64,000 nucleotides of DNA from Monomorium pharaonis. Lineage: Eukaryota; Arthropoda; Insecta; Hymenoptera; Formicidae. The notes beneath the pieces were generated by a model that saw only the letters and a program-made list of their open reading frames with translations, searched no databases and had not been told where the DNA came from. Below are positions 39,200 through 51,983 of this stretch, piece after piece. The DNA lies in assembly GCF_013373865.1 (NCBI RefSeq), contig NC_050475.1, forward strand, positions 5,905,001 through 5,969,000, read 5' to 3'. Positions within the stretch are counted from its first letter, which is position 1. Each line of letters begins with the position of its first letter. The translations under genes were made by a program, and so were the position numbers.

Positions 39200-39247
39200 G
39201 ACGTCATGCGTCACGCAACAACTATGACGTTTACGAAGCTGTGACGT
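39200..39247. promoter_or_regulatory. Cluster of CRE/ATF-like half-sites
   Basis: ACGTCA (39201-39206), GCGTCAC (~39209) and TGACGT twice (39225-39230 and 39242-39247) occur within 50 bases. These resemble half-sites bound by CREB/ATF-type factors. No nearby gene start is clear, so a regulatory role is speculative. Confidence 0.25.
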
Positions 39248-40159
39248 GGTCTTCTTCAAGATGAGCGAAGATCGATCTCAAAGTGCGGCAAAATTCCTGG
39301 GGATGTCAGCACGAATATCTCAGCCTTCGTTCATCTATTTCTGTTCGCCCTATAAGCGGTTCTTAACAGCGCGTTTCAATATAAACAGGTAAGATTCGTC
39401 TTATTACAAAATAAAAAAACAGTGCATTTTTTGTTTTGGATTTAATATAATACATATATGTTTTTAAAACATGAAAATCCTTAAAATATTATAGATGGAT
39501 ACTAGAAGAAATAAATCCTTTTCAGATATTTTTTAAATATATTTTTCTGTTTTTTTTTAAGGGGGGAAGGGAATTAAAGAACAATATATTAAAGAAGAAC
39601 TGCAAGCTGCTCTTACTATGTTTACAAAGATGTGCTTTTCAAATCTCTTTTTTAATTGATCAGATGTGTTGCAACTGCTATCTGAAGCATTTTATGTTAG
39701 ATTTTGTAACCAGTACTCAGAAACTTGATCAAATACTAGATACCTAGAAATTTGCATTAAAAATTTAAAAAACTTTTAAGTGAAAAATATAATTGTACAA
39801 GAATAGGAATTTTTAATAAGGATTAATATATTTTAGGTTGAGTCATTTTATACATTTTAAGACTAAATTAAATATTTTTTATTATAAATTTAAAATAAAC
39901 AGGCATACCTTACAAGAAAATTTTACTTTCCGAAATAAATTTACACAGAATATGTTACATAAAATCATTTCAATATTGAGAAATATGCTAAAGATATCTC
40001 AATTTGCATCGAAAATGAGGCGACATAAACAAATGTCTTTTATTTTTAACTGGGTAACTCTCTCTTTTTCACCGTCTACAAAGATTAAATTAAAACAACC
40101 TGAGTGACGTGCATTTCCTGGCCAGTGTTCCGTTCTGCATTAGGGACACATTCTGCACT

Positions 40160-40398
40160 GTAAAAATAATGTAAAATTACATAAATAATATTTGTAAAAT
40201 TACACAATTTATAGTGGAAATGTATGAAACTTTTTAGTATTTTTATTTTTAATTGTGCAAATATAATTTTTCATTTAATATAAAGATACGTTTGCACAAT
40301 TAACAATAAAAATATTAAAAAATTTAAATATATTTTACTGTTAATTGTGTAAGTTTCACACATATTATTTATGTAATTTTACATATGTATTTTTTTTT
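40160..40398. mobile_element. Fold-back element (AT-rich MITE)
   Basis: The left arm (40160-~40212) and the right arm (~40342-40398) are complementary over ~50 bases, sharing ATGTAAAATTACATAAATAATAT and ACACAATT. A second inverted pair (TTTTTATTTTTAATTGTGCAAA and its counterpart near 40290-40315) lies inside, so nearly the whole unit can fold. No coding capacity; the exact ends and target duplication are unclear. Confidence 0.55.
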
Positions 40399-43321
40399 AA
40401 TATGTATTGTCGACAACTATGCCGTATTTTAGAAGAGAATTCACGTAAAACATAATTCATTCCGAATATTGCCGAAATTGCTTTTGGTTCTCGCTGGCCA
40501 AGTGCATCGGCATTACAACGACAAAGTGAGGACCGAATAGCTGTTCTTGAGTGTTGAAAACCGCTATCGCGCTCGCGGGACACGCGTTTGTCATCGGTAT
40601 CGTTATTGCTTTCGATGATTTTGATTGGTGTCGCCTCATAAATCAAAAATTTACCCACGCTTTATTTATTTACTCATTTATTTTATTCGGCAGCTACACG
40701 AGAAAGGAATCAATTTCAATAAATATTTTAATAAAAATTTTTTAACCAGTACGCGTCGGGTGTATTTTACCTCAGGCTTTTTCGATTTTGCACAGAAGCA
40801 ATTTTTTTCAATATTGCCTTTTTCAATAAAAAAAATTAAAAGTTCGATATTATTTATATATTCTAAAATACGTGCAACAATGAATAATATAAATAAAAAC
40901 CCAAACTAACAATTAATGTAATTATAAATAATGTGAAGTGTAATTTACATCCCACATGCCTCTTTACGTTTTAAATTTTGACGCGCTCATTAGAGAGTTA
41001 ATAAACGTCAAATAAAATAAATTTCAAAGTGCTGAAAAATATTCAAATAGCAGAGTTCAAAAAGAAAATATTGTAACGCTAAAGATGATCGCGCGCAGGC
41101 AAATTTCAAATTAATAGATCAAGTCGCGATGAGCAGGTGCGAGTCAATATATTCAGAATGCGGAACGGCACGAGCAATCCCAGAATTAGCGAGAAACTCG
41201 CTGCGACTCGAGCGGGGATGGAAATCTATCGGGGAAATAGCAGCGCGGTGACAGATCTCGGAGTATATATTATTATGCCTGCACCCGAGCGATGCGCCAT
41301 GCATACGGTGCATTGAGCGGCGGCAGGGATGCGCCAGTGACGGCAAGCGGGATAGACGAAACGCGACCATGTAGATGTCGGACTATATTTGGGACGTCGA
41401 GCCACGGCTACTTTACTGGCCCAGTTGGCCAGTCGATCGGACCCCCGCTGACCGATTATTTTTAGTTTAGGTCGCTAGCCGCGCGTCGTCGGCCCGCGGT
41501 AAGACCGTGTGTGCATCGCGCAAATTGCACACAGACTGCAGGCAGATAACGGCAGGCGGCTGCGACGCGGACCGCAGCTAAGCGGCCGTGTTTATAATTA
41601 GATCCAATGTTACTCGTTCAAGATTTTACATAAGTAGGACCGATCCGAGTTAACCCTGAATGTGCGGCGTCGTGCGGCGGCTGTCATATTCGGTAATTGC
41701 GAGTTGATCTTCTTCCTCGATCGATCAAGGGATCCCCCCCCCCCCATCGTTGCCTGAAAACCAAGATCCAGAGCGAGCGCGAATAAATGCGATTGAATAA
41801 CTTGCTTCAACGGGTCTAATACTTGCAACATCGTTCGCATGCTCATTGAAACAAGTCGTTCATCCGTGTGTGTTTATTCGCGCCCGTCTGCATTCGGCGA
41901 ACAGCAGAAGTGACGGGAGGGTGGTTGTGAATTGTAATGGACGTGCGAGATTGCAAAATGTTTACAAATATTTACATTTTAAACTTGAATAAAGAGGAAA
42001 AGCTTTATTACATTTGCTCACTTTATTAATTATATTATTGAGATGTTTACTAAAATTGATAATTATATTAATTTGGAAAGGAGAGAACAATTAAATATTT
42101 ATTTGCGTTTAATACGAAAACAAAAATTTAAAAGTTTACTTTAATCTATCAGATAATAAATACTGCATGCCATCTAGATTAAAATAAAAAAACAATTTTG
42201 TATTATTAAAAAGATGCGTTCGTAATCGGTTATTATACATTACAATTTTATTTATATATGTATATCGTTATCGTATTCCTTATTGTCTTGATTAAATAAA
42301 TGATAATGGATTTCTAACTAGGTATATTAGATTGACGACAAATTTAAAATAGATTATATAATTTATTCCGCGATCACGAATTATTTATTCACTAATGATA
42401 ATCTTCTCTAATAATTCTAATCTCTATTGCTAATAATATTAAATGTATAATTACATATACGTTAATTACGTTATTAATTGATAACGAAAATTTAGATTAC
42501 ATTCAATTTACCTAGCCTGCGAAGCCGCACTAGGAGGATTAATTACAGTCAATTGCAATTAAATTCCTCCGATACCGCTTGGCGAGATGTGGCCGCTTGC
42601 TGGTTCGCTCGCCGTCGTCCATTCGTCATTCATTCATGCCGCGCATCCAAGAAATCATCGACGTCATATACACGATGACAGATTACATCACTATCAATGT
42701 CTGCATTGCGCGGGTCACGCAATCTTAATTCGGGTCTGTCTATAGGCCGTGCGAGACTGACCGTGAAGACTTCCTAATCCGAAAGAGTGTCATGTGCGTC
42801 GCGAGGCAAAGACCTGTGGTGAATCATATAAATAATAATGAATCGATATTGTATATCGATGTTTATCAATTAACTTTTTTGTCATATTTTTAAAATATTT
42901 TTAAATTTGAACGAGCGACTTTTATCTCAAGAAGGTTATTATAAATTTATACGGCTTTTTGAAAAATTCTATGTAAAATTAATGAAACGTAGGCTAAATT
43001 GTTGTTAATACCATATAAACATATTAAAACACAATCAGTACTGCTTAATTACATTGTGAGATAATTAATTTTTCTATTAAATTGAACATATGTTATATGC
43101 TGACAGAGATGATATTTGAGGAGATTTCAGAACACATTAGTTAGAGAGGCGCAATACAAATTACAAAAATGTAGGGAGAAACAAAAAACCACGCATAAAA
43201 TGTACTAAACTTACCGCTTATTTTCTCAGAGACTTTGTCTTTAATTAATCAATCTATATTTTTTCTCTGGATGAGCGATTCGTGAATTCTTGCTTTTCAC
43301 TATTAAACTCATAAAAGATTG

Positions 43322-44513
43322 TGTTAAAAAAATCGGTTTCATTACACAAGAGAAATTGTGACCATGTCGAATTGCCTGACGACAGACACTTTCAAATAAG
43401 CCTTTGTTAGCTCACGCGTTATTTACTACAAATTTCGACGCATTTCTATCTTTTTGACCTGCATCAACCGACTCAGGGCCTTCCTCTTCGCCTAACCAAG
43501 GGCCATCCCCACCTCAGTCGCCTAAGTTGTCTCGGCCCTTCTTGCTGTTTATTGGAAATTGCATGAAATACGTCAACTCTCTCGACATCTCCTTAACCAA
43601 TCATCTACCGAAATAAAAGCGACGCAAGGAGAATCGAGCGGGAAAAATCTGTTACTATGGAAAAATAGTCAGTCTTTGTGCAGATAGTCTTTCGGATCCT
43701 TCTCTCGAGTTCAGTTGCGAACATTGTATTACGGCTACTTCTATAGAGCAAAGTTGCGAGTAGAGTCTGTTCAACTACGTCCCAATTTCGGTTGCGAATA
43801 CAGTCCACCGTGGAAATTGTGAACGAGTACGATACGCGATATAACGTCTCGAGTAGACTTACATCCTTGTGTAGCAAGTGTATGCGCGTCGTCGAGCATT
43901 TCATCATCTACCACCCCGGGGACCAGACGACATACAATTCAAGGTAACAGGCGACTACCTGCTGCAATTACTTAAGGAATCGATCCTTCAGCCGTGCAGG
44001 GTCAAGGACCATCGGCATCGAACAGCTGTGCCTAACGTCCGGCGACACAGGGAAGTCCCCTCTCTCTTTACAAATTCGGGGCTCTTACAGAGTGACAAGT
44101 TTCTAAACTTGCTTACTGCTACATTGCATTCGCGGATATCACCTCCTAAGCGTCCGTAGGCTGAGAACGGCTCTCCTATAGGACCGATCGAGCGACCGCT
44201 AATTGTCGATGCGTGAGAGAGAAACGATCTTTCAAGAGAGCATACCTCACATAGCAGAACCTACGTTCTTACAGAAGCGTTCAAACAGAATCTACGTTCT
44301 TGCGAGAGCAACGGGCTCTCTAGAGAGCATAGCGTCAAAATCATGAGAGAGCAACGGGCTCTCTATATAAAATATTGCTACTACCTTGTTTAAACTGTAC
44401 CTTCAAGGCTCATTGTAATACTTAGCGTACTAAGTACTAAAAGCGACTTTCTTTCTCTTGTCCGCCAGGACCTTTTTCCTTTTCGTCTCTGCGTGGCTAT
44501 CACCGCGCTAACA
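43322..44513 (+). mobile_element. Solo LTR of an LTR retrotransposon, ~1.19 kb
   Basis: The unit begins TGTTA and ends TAACA and is flanked on both sides by the 5-base duplication GATTG (43317-43321 and 44514-44518), as expected of an LTR. Near its 3' part it has a TATA box (TATATAA at 44364-44370), preceded by short tandem repeats: GAGAGCAACGGGCTCTCT twice, and CAGAAYCTACGTTCTT twice, which may be U3 enhancer repeats. A pyrimidine-rich U5-like end follows. No internal region or second LTR is present in the window, so it is a solo LTR left by recombination. Gypsy or BEL/Pao type cannot be decided. It has no protein-coding content. Confidence 0.75.
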
Positions 44514-44518
44514 GATTG

Positions 44519-44718
44519 ATGAAATAGTTTGTAAAAGTTTCTGTTCCGGAAACCTTTTTATACTTCATGAAAACATATTTCCCGCGCGAGTGTTAATGAT
44601 TCAGAATTATTAGAGCATTATTAGAACATATGGGCGAGCGAATGCGTATTTAACATGTAAGACCTGAATAACTTAACAGCAAAAGCAATCGCCAGGCAAA
44701 AGGAAGAACGAAAACGGA
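44519..44718. other. Spacer between the solo LTR and the 370-bp MITE
   Basis: Short unremarkable sequence; nothing coding is visible. Confidence 0.5.
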
Positions 44719-44727
44719 CTCGGCTCC

Positions 44728-45097
44728 ACGTGTGTGAAGTTAACATTTCAAAGTTTAGCATCTCATAAAAAATACTGCAGAATTACTTGCATCTAGCATA
44801 GTTCTACAGTTCTTGATAGGTTTCAACAATAGTTCCGTTGAATTACCTATTTTAATTAAATTTTTATAAATGAGATGCTAACTTCTAAAATCACATAATA
44901 GCATTTCACCGTATTTCGAATATACGACCACAGAGAAGACTAAATCTGTAGAGTTCTATCGTTTAGAGACGTCCTATCAATAGTTCAACGGAACTATTGT
45001 TGAACCCTATCAAGAACTGTAGAACTATGCTGGATGCAAGTAATTTTGCAGTATTTTTATGAGATGCTAAACTTGGAGATGCTAACTTCACACACGT
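44728..45097. mobile_element. 370-bp MITE with ~115-bp terminal inverted repeats and 9-bp target duplication
   Basis: The arms 44728-44842 and 44984-45097 are complementary with few differences, starting ACGTGTGTGAAGTTA. CTCGGCTCC directly flanks both sides (44719-44727 and 45098-45106). Long inverted repeats with a 9-base duplication are typical of Mutator-like elements. There is no ORF, so the copy is non-autonomous. The two arms differ by only a few changes, suggesting a fairly young insertion. Confidence 0.75.
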
Positions 45098-48000
45098 CTC
45101 GGCTCCTGATCCAGTCACCCACGCTTGATGCTCTTCTCGCTCAAATATGACTAGTAAACGTATTTATGGAGCAGTACCGCTCGCATCGTGAGTCTATTGA
45201 GAGAGCACTGGCAAGGCAAAAGCATAAATTCATAACCGAAGTAAATTAAACAAATGGAAATTTATCTCACTTAAATTAAACTAATGTATGAAGTACTAAT
45301 TTTTAATTTTATTTCAATTAAGAATATCTTTTTATAATTTGCCGCCACTGACATTATGCATTATTATGAAATCTCTAAAGGAATAGTAAAACTGTAAAAA
45401 TTTATTTTTTAACGCGCGTTTCTGCACTGTAAATGTTTAAACATTGACTTCAAATTGCTTTCGTATAAAAACTCCCATCTGGACGGAATCTTGCCAGAAG
45501 AAAAAGTTGCGATTTCCGGCAAAGAAAATCGAACTGTGATTCTAGGACGTTCTGGGTAAATTTCTCAGAAATATAAATTTTAGAAATAAAAAAAAGAAAA
45601 TCTCTGAAATTTTCTTCTTTTGGAGATGATGTACAATCGCTAGCTCTTATTTTGATTGAAATGCTTTGTTAGACGTGCCATAGTTTTTTTTACATTACTG
45701 CAGAGTTTAAAGATTGGAATTTATTTATGTGCCTAACGTAAATTTGTAAATCTTTAAATTGACAGGCGGGGCTGACGCGATCCTCTTTCACGCTGTCGGT
45801 GCAGTAATTTCCGGATGCTAATGATATCGTTAGACATTGAAGGCGCCTTCAGCAGTAATAAAGCTCTTCTGTCCAACGATAGGGGGAAAAACGTGAATTC
45901 CTCTTTGATAATATCTCATAAATTTCGACGAATGCGATTCCGCTGGCGATGATTTAAAATTACTCCCGCGATCTTTCTTCGGAAACATTTCTGACGAAAT
46001 ATGAAAATACGTATGTGGATCGTTTAGCAGTCATCCTTGTGTTTTCGAAGATCATTGCAACACAGAACGCGTATAACTTTTGACACTTTATGAAGGGTTG
46101 TAGCTCATAATTAAAAAGTACTGTCGAAACTGAATCCCTCATCTGATTAAATATTTGTTAAAATAGTTTTTAGAAATTTTATTTAATTATTTATTTTAAA
46201 CATTTATATATTTTTAATATTGTTGTAATTATTAATTATTATTTACTTTTTGAGCATTAAAAAGACACAAGAAACTATTTACCAAAAAAATATCGAAAAA
46301 TTTGAAAAAATGTACTCTTACTAATAGTTTAGTTATAATTCTGATATAACATTTATTTTCTTCTTTCCACAATAAGTTTAGTTCTATGATTTTACTTTTA
46401 ATGATAAAGTTGACATTCCTAATGATAATAATATTAATATTATTCGTAAATTAATGTTAATTTAATGTGACATAAAACACAGATACATTTTGTAAATTTT
46501 CTAGTAATTATTCACGCATGTATCGAATCGACAGGAACATGATCGAGATGAGCAGCAGGCGATTCATTAGTCTGTCAATATTTGAACTCATTTTAGAACG
46601 CGTTTTGATCGATCGCCTGCTTGTCTGGCAGGTGGCTTCATCGCGGCTGTTTAGCAGTTCATTTATAAAAATCGTTATAAATAAATACGACTCTCTATGT
46701 GTTGTCGCCGGCGCGTACCCCGTAATATCCTTTGGCTCTCTCGACTTCTTTCTCTTTCTCTCGTCTTTCTTTATATATGCGTATATATTTAGTTTCACTA
46801 AAATTCGCGTTAGCGGCTAATAAAGCTCGCCGAAACACATGTCCGGGCCGATAAACTATTATTACAAACAAGGTTTCCGAACATATTGTCGCTATAAAAA
46901 CGGCACCAGTTTTCTAGACCATCAAAATGCTAGCAGCGATATTCAGGTTATAAAAAAAAATCATTCACCATTTCTTCCGCGCTCAGGTTATGTGTACGAC
47001 GGGGGGTTGCTAACTTGGTGAAATATAGATTTCCAAGCAAACACACGAACACCGTTGTTTCTCATAGCGAAAATTCGCTGGGAGGTGTTTTCTCCAGCCG
47101 ATTAGAAAGATTACTCCTGAATTAAACTACGGGGGGGTTTCTATTTTTATTCGTTAGCTCATTCGAGATAGAGCCGTTCGTGCTGCACTCGTAAGACGTG
47201 TATACCAGCTTCTTCCGGGTAGACGAATCTATCCGCGCGAACGGCCGAAGACACGACGGGCATGGAGAAACGTTCCTAGCTCTAATGACGCTCCGAAACA
47301 TCGCTGTACCCACGTGCCGGTTTTACGTAAGACTTTGAGTTTTGGCTAAGAATAACGCCGCGCTTTGAACCGCCGGTCAGAGTAAGCGACGAAGTAACAA
47401 CGTCTATTTTCGTTTGCTATAATGAGAGAATGCTGATAGCGCGGACGTCTCATGGGGACGGCCGTCCAACTGGTTCCGACAGTTTCGGGTCTTTCGACAG
47501 GCCAGGGGCGATGAAGTCGCGCGTGTTGCGGATTCAAGGACCGCTGTCCGTCAGCTTATGGCACAAACGCGCCTGTTTTCGTAAAAACATTCGCGATGCC
47601 CGCGATATTTACCTAAACTTGATAGGTGCTCGTACACACGCCTTCGAAATGCATTATAGTCGATAAGAAAGCATTTCTTGCCCGGGACATTTCTGTACAC
47701 AGACTGAAAAAGCATGTGAAAACAGCATGCTTGCCCGCGCAGCAATGTGAGAGTTGATATTTGAAAGTCCGATAAATCAGAAGTTCTTTTTCATTCGGAC
47801 TTATCGATAAGCCATCGATGCTCTTTGCTATGTTAATCGGGAGAAAGAGAATTGCTAATCGTAAAGTTTAATGAAAAAAATTGTGGACCGCTAATTCTCC
47901 ATAATTACTCGTTACAAATATATTCGCCGTCGTGATTTGCAATTAGAAAGTAAATTGGAAAAAAAAAAAATAATGTCCTGCCGGCGAAAATTGTAACTAA

Positions 48001-49214
48001 TACATGCCGATTATACGCGTTTCAATATTGAGAAAACAGACTTGTCTCTGCAAGTATTTTCAGAACACTGTTACCGAAACGTAATCGCAAACACCGCACG
48101 TCCATTGATGTATTTAAAACAAACGTATTTGAGGCACTAACTTTCGCGATAAAGCGTATATGTTTATCCAGCGTCCAGAACGGCCCGTTGCTTCATCTTT
48201 GAAGTATATTGCGACGAAGAGATCTTCTTAGAAAGCACCCGCCTTTATGACACACTTTTTCGCACTTATCTCCCGATGTCCTGAGCGATCTATTCTCATC
48301 TTCTCGTTTCGTAACGAAAGGTTTTGACGGGTTCGCACATGTCAATCCGTTATTAATCACGAAACGCCTTTCATCGCGGAGTCGTCAGACTTTACAGACG
48401 GTATAGCCCATCGTCGATTATTTGTAATAAAATCCAGTAAAATGTGTGCTTTTTGTTATTAGAAGGATACACTTTACAATTACTCTATTTGGCCCGTACG
48501 TATATATATAAAATCCAACAGTTTCCGATTCAAGAATATTAAAAGGATAAAATAGAATAACCTTTTTTTTTGTATATATAATCCTCCTTTATCTTAATAC
48601 ATTTTTTAGGTAAACTAACAACTATACAAAAATTTTTTTTTAAATTTTCACTCTCAAAATAATTTAGCATTGCTGTTATTCCGTTATATTCCACGATGTA
48701 ATATTTTTCGTAATTTTAAATAAAATTAAAGGTAAAGCTCGAGCCAAGTAATTACGCGCAGCAAGCTACGGTGGGTTCTGGCGGATCATCGCTAAACCGG
48801 GACTTTATCGTTAATACCCGCGTATATGACGCCATTGTTTCGTCATGTTGTATTGCAGCCTCGTGCAAACAAGCTCGTGCAACGCGCGCGATACCGGCGT
48901 GGCGTGCGCGAGATAACCGGAGGGACTTGGCAAATTCGACGAGGCGCACGCGGAGGCGCGCGGGATATCTCACAGGCGCGAAACGCACGGCGGGAATGCG
49001 GACGAGCACTCGTATATTAAATGTATTTGGGATTCGAGAAACGGGACGTTGACCCGACTCTTCCTCCTGTATTTTCTTTCGCGTCTCTCAAGGTATGCTT
49101 ACACTTAAAACGTGGCGAGTCGCCGTTGCCGGGGTAGGAGGGGGGAAAGGGGTTACAATATTCGTTTGTTCGCGTACAAACGGATGCACTTTTCCAAAAA
49201 CAATAAAATAAAAA

Positions 49215-49590
49215 TTGCACGTTATATAATTTCAGTTATTAATTTTTAACTTCAACTTCTCAATATGTAATTCAATATTTAACATCACAAGGCGCAACGG
49301 TTCTTTTAAATTCACAAGTGCATTTACCTAAAAAAAAGGATGAACCGCGCATTATAATTACCAGCTGTTAATTTTTTAACATTAATGCACACTTTAAAAT
49401 GTAATTCGACATTTCAACGGTCTTTTTAAATTAATGAGTGCATTTGGAAATTGAAAAAGTAAAATTATCAATGTATATGTTATAATCTCATGTTATATCT
49501 CAGCTATTAAATTTTAACTTTAATATTTCTACATTTGTCGATATATTTATAATTCAATATTTTTTAAAAATTAATTTAAAAGATTGAAGA
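49215..49590. repeat. Diverged tandem repeat, about three units of ~120-150 bp
   Basis: Successive units share a block like TTATAT..TTCAGYTATTAA..TTTTAAC, then TGTAATTC..ATTT and CAACGGTTCTTTTTAAATT..GTGCATTT. The last unit is incomplete. The units differ by substitutions and small gaps, so this is an old array. Confidence 0.45.
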
Positions 49591-50599
49591 GAAATCACCA
49601 TGTTATTCGCATGACAAAACAGAATAGAATAATATTCTTAACGGGATAAGTAAAACATTTCATGTCACACATAAACATAACAACAAATCCTCATCAGAAA
49701 TATATCACTGTTATGTGCACGTATGAATGTGTAGAGATTAAAAAATGATATTGATTAAAGGGGATGTAGATAAAAGGATATTAAATATCTAAAAGTATAT
49801 AAAAGACGCAATGTATACATAACAGGGCGATGACGAGGGAAGATCGATGCTCGCGCCGAGAAACCTTGATCGTATTAATACGGAAGATGAAAACGAGGCG
49901 GCCGAAGAACAAATTTCCCAACAGAATGCTCGCGATGGATTGTCCTCGAAGATCTGTCTGATATCGCATTTGGATAACCGCCAGTCGACTATTTTCGTTC
50001 TTGAAGAAAACGCGAGCCTTGTATAATTCTAATAAGAATAATACTTGAGAGCGCGGTCGTACCGAAGTTACATATTTATAGCTGAATCTAAACGCGATCG
50101 TTCAGTCTTCTAAAAGACATTCGATGATCATATGATAATTTCTATTTTAATATATTATTAATTTTATCTTTAAAATTAATTTTCTGGTGGCAACGAAATG
50201 ATATTCAGAGCTTCATGTTGATAGACGATATTTTTAAAAATTATTATGTGATTATTATGTATAATTTATTACTGAAAGAATTTAGTTATTTTTTTATTTA
50301 CTCTTTTAGGAAATTATTTAGGATATAATAACAGCTATATCTCGCCGAAAACAATAGGGGACAAATGGAAAATGACAGAGTTTCTTCATGTATGAAATAA
50401 TATTATGTTCACACATCCTTTGAGTATAAATAAAAGTTGCAAAAATTCTAAGAAAAGAAGAACCGCAATTACTTATGGTATACCTCGCAACTATTCTGCG
50501 ATGTGCTATTATTCTAAGAGAAAAAGAAAACGTTTCACCCTTGTTATCTTAAGGAAAGGAAAAACATTTCTCTCCCCTGCTATCAGCTCAACCCTTTAG

Positions 50600-51240
50600 G
50601 GACCACCTGTACTGAAAGCTCGCGAGTTTGGAGATTTTCTTTTATTTATTCCTTTTGTGGTGAGGAGTCCAAGTTCTATTCTTTCGTATAGATTAGCGGA
50701 TCACGTTCCCGAAATACGGTATTCCTTCGCGTTCAGAACGGCACTGTCTCTCCCCGTCTCCCTCTTTTCTTCGCAGTCCTCTTCCTCCCTCGGCTCTTCG
50801 AATTCGAAGGTTAAGCACAAAAAAGCGACGACGACGACATCCGCGACGGTCGCCGGGGCCACTGGCTTCCGGCCAGAGTCCGGCTTTCGTCGTCTCGCCA
50901 CCAGGTAGCGACGGCTATGGACTATTTAAACGAATTTCGCGGTCGCTCGGCGCTTCGTTTTGTTCAGCAGCGCAGGCGTTGCCCCCTTTTGAATGTTTGT
51001 TTGTTTCGCTTTCCTTTTGCCGTCGCGCAAACGACTCTTCCGCACGTTGTAGAGGGTCCCAGTCGAGAGCGGCGCGTCGAGACGATGCGCACCGAGGAGT
51101 AGTGGATCGAAAGACGAGGAGAACAAAAGGCGAGAGGACAGTGTGAAAGGTTTAACGGGGGTGGTCCACACCCCCGCCCCTCCTCCACCGCGGCGCTACC
51201 AAGTGTAAAAGTTGAAGGATTGAAGACAGAAGCTGGTCTG
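50600..51240 (+). promoter_or_regulatory. CpG-dense island with a possible non-coding first exon
   Basis: The sequence turns GC- and CpG-rich, and at 51241 a consensus donor (GGTCTG|GTAAGT) follows an open stretch without a good coding frame. This could be a promoter with a 5' UTR exon that splices to a gene on the right, for example SERCA at 62.04 kb. It is an inference only; RNA evidence would be needed. Confidence 0.3.
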
Positions 51241-51756
51241 GTAAGTCTCTCTCATCAAGCAGACATCGTGTGCAGTTGCATAGTGTTCTTCGTGTGACCA
51301 CGCGAATAGTGACGAAGCTTCCGTTTCCGGAGTGGGGAATTTGCGCGCGCAGAAGGAGCGCAAAGTGTAGTGACCGAGAAGCCAAGAAGGATTAGCCCTG
51401 AAGTACCTATCGCGTTTATTATCGTGGATAATCAATTACCGTGAATAACCCTCCTGATTGGCGAAGGGCCGAGCTGCGTCGGAGAACGGAGCGGGCAGCT
51501 CTATGGTGAAAATTTCAAAATTTCGCGCGTCTACGGGGCGTAATCGCAAGCTTCGGAAACGCGATAGTGATCAATTTTATATAAGGGGAGAGTTGATCCT
51601 GTCTGGTTTTAGATCGCCAGCACGGCGCGATCGTTTTTAAGTGTCTAGCGAGAACAGAAGTGTTTCTTTCCGTCCTCGTAGTGAATCTCGATTGATACTT
51701 TGCACGTTAATCCTGTAAATTTTTCTTCGTCACGCAATATTCAGAGATTTATTCAA

Positions 51757-51882
51757 ACAGCACGATGTCTAAAATCAGAACATTAAGATGTCTTTTAAAT
51801 TTCTTTAACATAAAAATATGACTAAAAAACATTTAAAGACATCTTTGAGATGCTTATATCTTGATTTTAGATATTGTGCTGT
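51757..51882. mobile_element. 126-bp fold-back element (MITE)
   Basis: The ends ACAGCAC/GTGCTGT continue into complementary arms sharing TCTAAAATCA and AAGATGTCTTTAAAT, so almost the whole unit pairs with itself. No ORF; the target duplication is not clear. Confidence 0.55.
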
Positions 51883-51983
51883 CCAAGTAGAAACTGCGAG
51901 TTTGCAAATAGAATAATTCCTGTCATTTTATACTGTGAAAAAGGTATATAATGTTACATAAATAGGTAAAAATCGACTTGTAA

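Larger units (their letters stand above)
33936..43316. other. Long stretch with no convincing gene
   Basis: AT-rich DNA alternates with GC-richer patches at about 35.2-35.6, 36.4-37.0, 38.3-38.6 and 41.1-41.9 kb. In the patches several frames are open at once with no recognisable domain, which points to base composition and not to exons. Direct repeats of ~32 bases lie near 36.12-36.20 kb. A run of C lies near 41734-41746. Confidence 0.45.
45107..51700. other. No convincing gene; GC-rich islands and diverged tandem repeats
   Basis: GC-richer islands lie at about 46.8-47.7, 48.7-49.1 and 50.6-51.7 kb. Short ORFs there occur on both strands together and match nothing I recognise. A block of about three diverged tandem units lies at 49.2-49.6 kb. 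Confidence 0.45.

Noticed and set aside
43405..44513. Alternative LTR start at TGTTAGC
   Set aside because: TGTTAGC/GCTAACA is a longer inverted match, but the flanks (GCCTT and GATTG) do not agree; starting at 43322 gives an exact GATTG duplication.
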